From the NCBI RefSeq assembly GCF_017305435.1, contig NZ_JAFKIP010000005.1, forward strand, positions 186,001 through 250,000: DNA of 64,000 nucleotides. The letters are read 5' to 3'. Positions within the stretch are counted from its first letter, which is position 1. Every line of letters starts with the position of its first letter. The notes beneath the pieces were generated by a model, which did no database searches, was not told the origin of the DNA, and saw nothing but the letters and a program-made list of their open reading frames with translations. The DNA is from Microbacterium sp. (GTDB lineage Bacteria > Actinomycetota > Actinomycetes > Actinomycetales > Microbacteriaceae). Positions 58,855 through 64,000 of the stretch are shown here, in pieces. Both the position numbers and the translations under genes were made by a program.

Positions 58855-59172
58855 GTGACGACTCAGAAGATCGGCGCACTCGAGGGAGCCCTGCTCAAGG
58901 GCGCGGATGCGGTGAACGAGGCGAAGGCCGGCATCGACGGCCGGATCTCCTTCGTGCGGGGCGAGCTCGAGCAGGCGCGTCAGTTCTGGACGGGCCCGGC
59001 GGGGAGCGCGTTCGACGGGCTCATGCGGCGCTGGGACGACGAGACCACGAAGCTCAACAAGGTGCTCATCGACCTCGAGGACGCGCTGCGCGGCACGCAG
59101 GCCGACAAGAGCGCGCTCGAAGAGTCGACCGTGTCCACGATCACGGGCCTCGGCTCGATGATGAACTCCTGA
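58855..59172 (+). CDS. WXG100-family protein (EsxA/EsxB-like), first of pair
   Basis: The 105-residue protein is a helical hairpin with the WxG turn QFWTGPAGSAF near residue 46. GGAGG precedes the GTG at 58855 by 6 bases. WXG100 proteins are secreted as dimers by ESX systems. The 131-base gap before it may hold a second promoter. It likely forms a heterodimer with the protein encoded by the next gene. Confidence 0.88.
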   Translation: MTTQKIGALEGALLKGADAVNEAKAGIDGRISFVRGELEQARQFWTGPAGSAFDGLMRRWDDETTKLNKVLIDLEDALRGTQADKSALEESTVSTITGLGSMMNS

Positions 59173-59197
59173 CCGACCGAGACGAGGAATACAGATC

Positions 59198-59488
59198 ATG
59201 GATGCAACGACATCAATCACTCCCGCTCAGGTGGTCGCCCTGGCCGAGCAGATCTCGAACGGCGCGAAGGGCATCCAGCAGAAGCTGGACGACCTCGACG
59301 CGAAGGTGAACACGCTGCGGGCGTCGTGGGACGGTGCCGCGCAGGAGGCCTACGACCAGGCGCAGCTGAAGTGGACGAAGCAGCTGAACGACATGAACAC
59401 GCTGCTCGCGAAGATCGCGACGACGACCGTCGAGCTCTCGAACGGCTACGTCGACCGCGACAAGGCCTCCGCCGGACGCTTCGCCTGA
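59198..59488 (+). CDS. WXG100-family protein, second of pair
   Basis: The 96-residue helical hairpin has the turn ASWDGAAQEAY near residue 43 (WxG) and a C-terminal YVDRDKASAGRF whose YxxxD-like spacing (Y-V-D-R-D) resembles the general ESX export signal. GAGGAA precedes the ATG. It is the probable dimer partner of the preceding protein. A strong hairpin follows it. Confidence 0.9.
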   Translation: MDATTSITPAQVVALAEQISNGAKGIQQKLDDLDAKVNTLRASWDGAAQEAYDQAQLKWTKQLNDMNTLLAKIATTTVELSNGYVDRDKASAGRFA

Positions 59489-59502
59489 CGATCGACTCGA
59501 TA

Positions 59503-59540
59503 GTGGGCCGGCGCGCGGGGTGTCCCGCCGGCCGGCCCAC
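59503..59540 (+). terminator. Hairpin inside the ESX effector operon
   Basis: GTGGGCCGGC (59503-59512) pairs perfectly with GCCGGCCCAC (59531-59540) across an 18-base GC-rich loop. No U-tract follows. It may stop or slow transcription after the two WXG100 genes, giving them a higher level than the genes downstream. Confidence 0.6.
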
Positions 59541-59597
59541 CATCATTCGGATCGGGGTCATCCCCGGCTCACCCGCATTCCCCTCAGGAGAACGACC

Positions 59598-60071
59598 ATG
59601 CCCGCGTACCGCATCGCGATCGAAGAGGACGTCGCCGAGAGCCACCACGCCCGCCTGACCGAGGGCGGCGACCTCGTGCCGGCCGGCGACGTGATCGCGC
59701 TCGTCCACGGCGACGGCGCCGAGCCCGCGTCGAACGAGTTCCTGCAGCGCCTGAAGGATGCCGCGACGATGATCGGGCAGCACACGGATGCGGTGCGCGC
59801 CGTCGTGAAGCAGAACGCCGACGCCCTGCGCCAGGCCGCGCAGGATCTCCGCGAGGCGGATGACGCCTCCGCCTCGGTGCTCTCCTCCGTGACCGCGGTG
59901 ATCGACAACACCGCCGCCGACACGACGCATCAGGACGTGCAGGCCAGCCAGACCTTCCTCTCCGCCCAGGCCGACGCGCAGCCGGCGGCCGCGGAGAGCC
60001 AGCAGCCGTCGCCGACCTCGGTGAGTGACGGCGGGGCCGGGCGGAAGGCCTCGGGCGGGGACGCCCTGTGA
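59598..60071 (+). CDS. Helical protein of unknown function in the ESX operon
   Basis: The 157-residue protein has an unusual beta-like start (PAYRIAIEEDVAESH), a helical middle (NEFLQRLKDAATMIGQHTDA, then VKQNADALRQAAQDLREADD) and a disordered Ala/Gln/Ser tail. I do not recognise a family. AGGAGAACGACC precedes the ATG. It overlaps the start of the second mycosin (GTGA). The helical part resembles ESX substrate helical hairpins, so it may be secreted or act as a chaperone. Confidence 0.65.
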   Translation: MPAYRIAIEEDVAESHHARLTEGGDLVPAGDVIALVHGDGAEPASNEFLQRLKDAATMIGQHTDAVRAVVKQNADALRQAAQDLREADDASASVLSSVTAVIDNTAADTTHQDVQASQTFLSAQADAQPAAAESQQPSPTSVSDGGAGRKASGGDAL

Positions 60072-61333
60072 CGCTTCCGCGCTCGTTGCGTCGCGGTGTT
60101 CCCGCGCTCGCTCTCTCCCTCGTCGCCTCGATCGCGCTGGCGCCCGCTGCTGTCGCCGCGACCGCGGAGGTCGACGGCAACTGGTGGTATCAGAAGTACG
60201 GCGTCGCCGAGGTACAGGCGGAGGGCTGGAACGGCGCTGGCGTGAAGATCGCGGTGATCGATCAGAAGATCAACGATCAGCTGCCGGTGTTCTCCAGCGC
60301 GTCGGTGACTGTCGCACCTCCCGTGTGCGACCAGGAGGCCACCACGACGGAGGTCACCGATGCGTCGGTCCATGGGAGCAGCGTGACGGCGCTCCTCGTG
60401 GGCAACGGCGAAGGCAACGGCGCCGTGAAGGGGATCGTTCCCGCGGCCGATGTGACGTTCTACGCGCTCGGCGACGACTACGCGCTCTGCCGCAACCTCG
60501 AGGATGACCGCTCGGGCTGGGCGCTCGCTCTGGATGCCGCGGTCGCGGCCGGCGCAGACATCGTCACGATGTCGGTGGTCAATAAGAGTGCCACCGACGA
60601 CGACGCCGCGGCGGTGGCGCGCGCCCTCAAGGCCGGAGTCATCTTCGTCGCCGGCGTGCCTAATGAGCCCGGCCAGGGCGATTTTCCCGCGGGCATGAAC
60701 GGGGTAGTTTCCGTCAACGGGTTCGATAGGAACGGCGATCTCCTCACCACCAATGCCGGGAACACCAACGTCCAACCCGAAGTGACCGTCGTCGCGCCCG
60801 GCGCCGAGATCTCGATCGTCGCGTGGGACGAGTGGCGGATCGCGTGGGGGTCCTCGTCCGCGACTCCGATGGTCGCCGGCATCCTCGCGGCCGCCAAACA
60901 GAAGTACCCGGATGCCACGGCGAACCAGCTCATCCAGTCGCTGATCCACAACACGCGCACGGAGGACCATCCTCTCGAGCGTGACACCACGGGCGGCTAC
61001 GGGTACGGCCCGGCATCCCTGCGGCACATCCTCGCGGTCGATCCGACGCAGTACCCGGACGAGAATCCGCTGATGGACAAGACCTACGGTCAGCCCACGG
61101 TCGCGCAGGTCTCGACGCCGACCCCGTCTGCGGGTGCCTCTTCACCGGCACCCGCTCCGGGCGGCGAAGCCTCGGCACCGGATCAGGCGGGCGCGGCATC
61201 CCCGTTGGGTTGGATCCTCGGCGGCGTGGGCGCGGTGGTGCTCGCCGGCGCGATCATCACCGTCATCGCCGTGACCCGCCGCAAGCAGGGTGCACAGGCG
61301 AGCGGTGCAGAAACGAAGGGGGGCGCGCGATGA
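60068..61333 (+). CDS. Second mycosin-like S8 protease, catalytic residues present
   Basis: The 421-residue protein has a signal peptide, a subtilase domain and a C-terminal anchor helix (WILGGVGAVVLAGAIITVIAV) with a basic tail. Catalytic residues are Asp65 (IAVIDQKIN), His102 (SVHGSSV) and Ser263 (GSSSATPMVAG). Asn199 may be the oxyanion residue. Unlike the core-linked mycosin, it should be active. It lies between a small helical protein and the Gly-rich protein of the effector operon, so it may process the toxin or another effector. GTG start with a four-base overlap. Confidence 0.85.
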   Translation: MTLPRSLRRGVPALALSLVASIALAPAAVAATAEVDGNWWYQKYGVAEVQAEGWNGAGVKIAVIDQKINDQLPVFSSASVTVAPPVCDQEATTTEVTDASVHGSSVTALLVGNGEGNGAVKGIVPAADVTFYALGDDYALCRNLEDDRSGWALALDAAVAAGADIVTMSVVNKSATDDDAAAVARALKAGVIFVAGVPNEPGQGDFPAGMNGVVSVNGFDRNGDLLTTNAGNTNVQPEVTVVAPGAEISIVAWDEWRIAWGSSSATPMVAGILAAAKQKYPDATANQLIQSLIHNTRTEDHPLERDTTGGYGYGPASLRHILAVDPTQYPDENPLMDKTYGQPTVAQVSTPTPSAGASSPAPAPGGEASAPDQAGAASPLGWILGGVGAVVLAGAIITVIAVTRRKQGAQASGAETKGGAR

Positions 61334-62775
61334 GCGGTGCATGGGAGAGTCGGCTGGACAATCTGGCCCACGGGGGGCGCGATTGGGCCCTGCCTTCGCA
61401 TGAGGAGCTCACCTCGAATCTGGACGCGTTGCGCGGATCGTTGTCGCGCGCCGCTTCTGACCCCGGCCTCGTGGGAGACTCCGGCACGGCCGCCACGGCG
61501 AGCCTCGACGAGGCCGCGAAGCGCGCCGATGCGATCATCGCCACTGCCGATGCCGTGCACAAAGCGACGGAGAAGGCGAATGTCGTCCGCACGCGAGCCC
61601 AGGGCGCCCTCGCGGAGCTGCCCGACGGTGAGCTGAGCTGGGGCGAGCGCGCCCTCATCGGTGCCGCGGCGGCGGGGTCGACCATCTTCCTGGGCCCCTT
61701 CTCGCTCGTCGCCGGTGTTGCGGCTATGAACAACGGGGATGCCGCGAAGGCGGCCATGCGCGAAGCGGCCGCGAAGAAAGCCGTGCGCGAGGCCAGCGCC
61801 GACCTCGCACAGATCGACCTCCCCACCGAGGTCGAGGTCGACGGTTCATCGACCGTGTTCAACCGTGACTCTGGCGGAGGTGGCCCGCGGCAGGGATCCC
61901 CCGACGGCGGATTCTCGAGCTACCCCGACTACGACGTCGACCCGATCTCGTCCGCCGGTCAGCGTCCCGGAGTGTCGATCGTGACGCCCGGCACGGTGCC
62001 GCCTCCAGGGAGCACGATCATCCCGACTGAGCCCGGACCGTGGCCGCAGGGCCCGACGGATCACGGCTCGTCGGGCCTGGTGGGTGCGGGCGGTGCGTCG
62101 GTGGGCGGTCTCGGCGGCTCGGGCGGCCTGCTGGGTGGGTCGAACACGCTCGCTGCGGGCGCGGGGGCCGCTGCCGTTCTCGGGCTCGGTGCGAAGGGTG
62201 CGCTGGGGTCGTTCGGAGCCCTTAGCGGCGGCGCCGGCAAGGGTGTCGCTGCGGGAGGCCTGACCGGCACGCCGGGAGCGAACGCGGCTGCGGGCGCGGG
62301 CCGCGGTGCGGCGGCCTCGGGGCCGCGCGCCGGCTCGGGAGGCCTTCTCGGCGGAGGCGGTCGCGCCGGTGCGGGTGCCGCGTCGGAGCGGTCGGGCACG
62401 CGTGCCGGCGGCCGCGGGCGGGGCACGGGTCGCGTCGCGGGCGGGAAGGCCGGGCTCGTCGACGCCGACGGCGTCACGCGCGGGCCGGCGGACGCCGCCG
62501 GTTCTGCGGGCCGCGGCGCCGGTCGTCCGGGTGGTGTCGGTGCGGAGTCGGCGGGCCGGGCGGGCGCGCAGGGTGCCGCGGGTGTGCGTGCCGGCGGCGC
62601 GGCATCCGGTCGCGGGAGTGCCGAGAAGCGACGCCGCGGGCGTGGACTTGCCGGTGCGATCGCGCCGTCGATCGAGGATGAGATCGAGTACGGTCCTCGC
62701 TCGGAGGCGGCGCTCGCCGGCGAGCGCGATCAGACCGTCGACGAGATCGTGCCGCTCGCCTCCGACGCGGACTGA
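61330..62775 (+). CDS. Large Gly/Ala-rich ESX-associated protein
   Basis: The 481-residue protein has a helical N-terminal domain (about residues 1-160: SRLDNLAHGGRDWALPSHEE, then DEAAKRADAIIATADAVHKA) with a hydrophobic segment near 120. A long low-complexity Gly/Ala/Arg region (about 240-450) and an acidic end (SIEDEIEYGPRSE) follow. It recalls PPE/Esp-type ESX substrates in layout only. The gene overlaps the second mycosin (ATGA) and is followed 6 bases later by the toxin gene. It may be a surface or channel partner of the toxin. Confidence 0.7.
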   Translation: MSGAWESRLDNLAHGGRDWALPSHEELTSNLDALRGSLSRAASDPGLVGDSGTAATASLDEAAKRADAIIATADAVHKATEKANVVRTRAQGALAELPDGELSWGERALIGAAAAGSTIFLGPFSLVAGVAAMNNGDAAKAAMREAAAKKAVREASADLAQIDLPTEVEVDGSSTVFNRDSGGGGPRQGSPDGGFSSYPDYDVDPISSAGQRPGVSIVTPGTVPPPGSTIIPTEPGPWPQGPTDHGSSGLVGAGGASVGGLGGSGGLLGGSNTLAAGAGAAAVLGLGAKGALGSFGALSGGAGKGVAAGGLTGTPGANAAAGAGRGAAASGPRAGSGGLLGGGGRAGAGAASERSGTRAGGRGRGTGRVAGGKAGLVDADGVTRGPADAAGSAGRGAGRPGGVGAESAGRAGAQGAAGVRAGGAASGRGSAEKRRRGRGLAGAIAPSIEDEIEYGPRSEAALAGERDQTVDEIVPLASDAD

Positions 62776-62780
62776 CGCCG

Positions 62781-64000
62781 GTGGGCAATCCCCTCGTCGC
62801 GGGTCCCGTCGACACGGCGACCCCGTTCTCGGGTGCCGGTCTGTTGGATTCGGGCGCGCAGCTGGCGGATGCCATCAGCTCGGGCAACTGGATCGAGGGT
62901 GGCATCGCCGGGGTCTCGGTGGCCCTCGACACGGCGGCAGCCGTCGTGGATCCCCTGGGGTCGCTGATCGGGGCGGGCCTGGGATGGTTGATGGACCACT
63001 TCGATCCGCTCAAGGGCTGGTTGAACGATTTCGCCGGGGACGCAGGCGAGGTGGCGGGCTTCGCGCAGACCTGGAGCAACATCGCGGTCCAGATGCACGG
63101 CACGGGTGACGAGCTCGTCCGCATCCTGGGTGATGTGGACGAGCTCGCCGGCGAGGCGATGGACGCGTATCGCCGGTTCCAGACGGATGCCGCGGCGCAC
63201 CTGCACGCGGCGGGCCAGTGGGCCGAGGCGATGGGCGTGGGCCTGCAGATCGCGTCGACGATCGTGCAGATCATCCACGATCTGGTGCGGGACACGATCG
63301 CCCAGCTGGTCGGTTCGGTGATCTCCTGGGCCGCGGAGGCTGTGTTCACCCTCGGTCTTGCGACACCCGTGATCGTCGGGCAGGTGACCACTCGCGTCGC
63401 TTCGTTGTCGGCGCGCGTCGGCAAATACGTGACGAAGGTCATCGACGCGATCCGCAACCTCGCGAAGCACCTCGACTCGCTCAAGGCACTCTTCTCGAAG
63501 CTGAGCGACCTGCTGGAGAAGACGCTGAAGGGCGCGCGGTCCGCGGCGCATCCGCACATCGAGACGGTTGCCGGGCTGCCGGGCGTTCGCCGCCTGGACC
63601 CGCGGAGGAACCAACTGATCCGCGACATGCAGCAATGGGCGGACGACGCCGCGATCCCCGGCTACAAGCCGTTCGGCGATCTGTCGGGGACGGAGTTCAT
63701 CGACACGCATTTGAAGCAGTTTTCTCCCACCGGCTACGCGGAATGGCACTGGCCTGGCGCCAACGGGTTTGACACCACGCGGCCGATCATTCCTGCCGAC
63801 GTCGTACTCCAACCTGGCGATGTCATCGATCGACTATCCCCTGTGCCGCCGCACCTCGACCCAGGTGAGTTCACCTCCCCGATCGGCACTGCATTTCCGA
63901 CCCAGAGTCTGCCGCCCGACCGGCTGTCGCCGGCCTTTGGCCACCACCAGCTCGAGATCGTCAAGCCGCTCCCGCCCGAGGTCCAGGCGGGATGGATCGC
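62781..64000 (+). CDS. ESX-linked toxin with C-terminal TNT (NAD+ glycohydrolase-type) domain, cut by window end
   Basis: At least 406 residues are visible from the GTG at 62781 and the frame is open at the window end. Residues 1-260 are helical with WXG-like features (SNIAVQMHGTGDELV, then AGQWAEAMGVGLQIASTIVQI), as in CpnT-like ESX toxins. The linker is about 260-315. From about residue 321 comes a TNT-type domain: EWHWPGANGF, PGDVIDRLSP with the conserved Arg near 351, EFTSPIGTAFPTQSLPP and LEIVKPLPPEVQAGW. TNT domains hydrolyse NAD+. An immunity gene is expected just outside the window. Codons in the toxin part are more often A/T-ended than upstream, hinting at domain exchange. Confidence 0.82.
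   Translation, partial: MGNPLVAGPVDTATPFSGAGLLDSGAQLADAISSGNWIEGGIAGVSVALDTAAAVVDPLGSLIGAGLGWLMDHFDPLKGWLNDFAGDAGEVAGFAQTWSNIAVQMHGTGDELVRILGDVDELAGEAMDAYRRFQTDAAAHLHAAGQWAEAMGVGLQIASTIVQIIHDLVRDTIAQLVGSVISWAAEAVFTLGLATPVIVGQVTTRVASLSARVGKYVTKVIDAIRNLAKHLDSLKALFSKLSDLLEKTLKGARSAAHPHIETVAGLPGVRRLDPRRNQLIRDMQQWADDAAIPGYKPFGDLSGTEFIDTHLKQFSPTGYAEWHWPGANGFDTTRPIIPADVVLQPGDVIDRLSPVPPHLDPGEFTSPIGTAFPTQSLPPDRLSPAFGHHQLEIVKPLPPEVQAGWI

Overview
The window is very GC-rich, densely coded DNA with short intergenic gaps, frequent GTG starts and 1- or 4-base gene overlaps. Gene content (single-chain glycyl-tRNA synthetase, type VII secretion genes, MntR/MntH, SARP regulator, HhH-GPD protein, F420-reductase-like enzyme) points to an actinobacterium. 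My best guess is Microbacteriaceae, probably Microbacterium; the genus is an inference. No stretch longer than about 300 bases lacks a gene, and I found no tRNA, rRNA, CRISPR array, insertion sequence or integrase.

Layout. 1-6.2 kb: F420-reductase-like enzyme, a ribbon-helix-helix antitoxin whose toxin-like partner carries a 2-base deletion, small membrane proteins, a universal stress protein, a NagD-like HAD phosphatase, an SDR and a VIT1-type transporter. 6.2-8.1 kb: mntH-mntR with two palindromic operators. 8.2-12.7 kb: a TrmH-type methyltransferase and an ABC exporter with a two-component system. 12.7-20.2 kb: MATE exporter, a DUF308-lipase fusion, an M13 peptidase, a beta-lactamase-fold protein without catalytic residues, and purU.

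20.2-30.9 kb: a catabolic cluster that matches, gene for gene and in reverse letter order, the Corynebacterium glutamicum cre (4-cresol) pathway: IclR regulator, P450 (creJ), split PEP-synthase-like alkylphenol phosphorylating enzyme (creI, creH), SDR (creG), [2Fe-2S] ferredoxin (creF), ferredoxin reductase (creE), HD phosphohydrolase (creD) and aldehyde dehydrogenase (creC), plus a second HD protein. The inferred logic is: phosphorylate the phenol, oxidise the para-alkyl group on the phosphate ester, remove the phosphate, then oxidise alcohol to aldehyde to acid.

30.9-53.9 kb: mostly housekeeping and accessory genes: MetE-like protein, POT transporter, serine hydrolase lipoprotein, a second two-component system, GNAT, ohrR-ohr with an operator, menC, a lipoprotein, flotillin, glyS, a glycosylase-like protein, a DrrAB-type exporter, a SARP/NB-ARC regulator and a protoporphyrinogen-oxidase-like flavoprotein.

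53.9-64 kb: a type VII (ESX-like) secretion locus. Core genes eccD-eccB-mycP lie on the minus strand. A divergent plus-strand operon carries a YbaB-like protein, an EspC-like protein, two WXG100 proteins, a second mycosin, a Gly/Ala-rich protein and, running off the window end, a large protein whose C-terminus is a TNT-type (NAD+ glycohydrolase) toxin domain. The mycosin beside eccB has lost its catalytic serine, while the mycosin in the toxin operon is intact. No EccC ATPase is visible.

Two window-wide patterns stand out. About twenty genes have a TAnnnT -10 box 6-7 bases before the start codon, which predicts leaderless mRNAs. Also, at least two convergent gene junctions carry a 21-base-periodic GTCCCACTT array that ends in a hairpin with 17-base arms and a 15-base loop.
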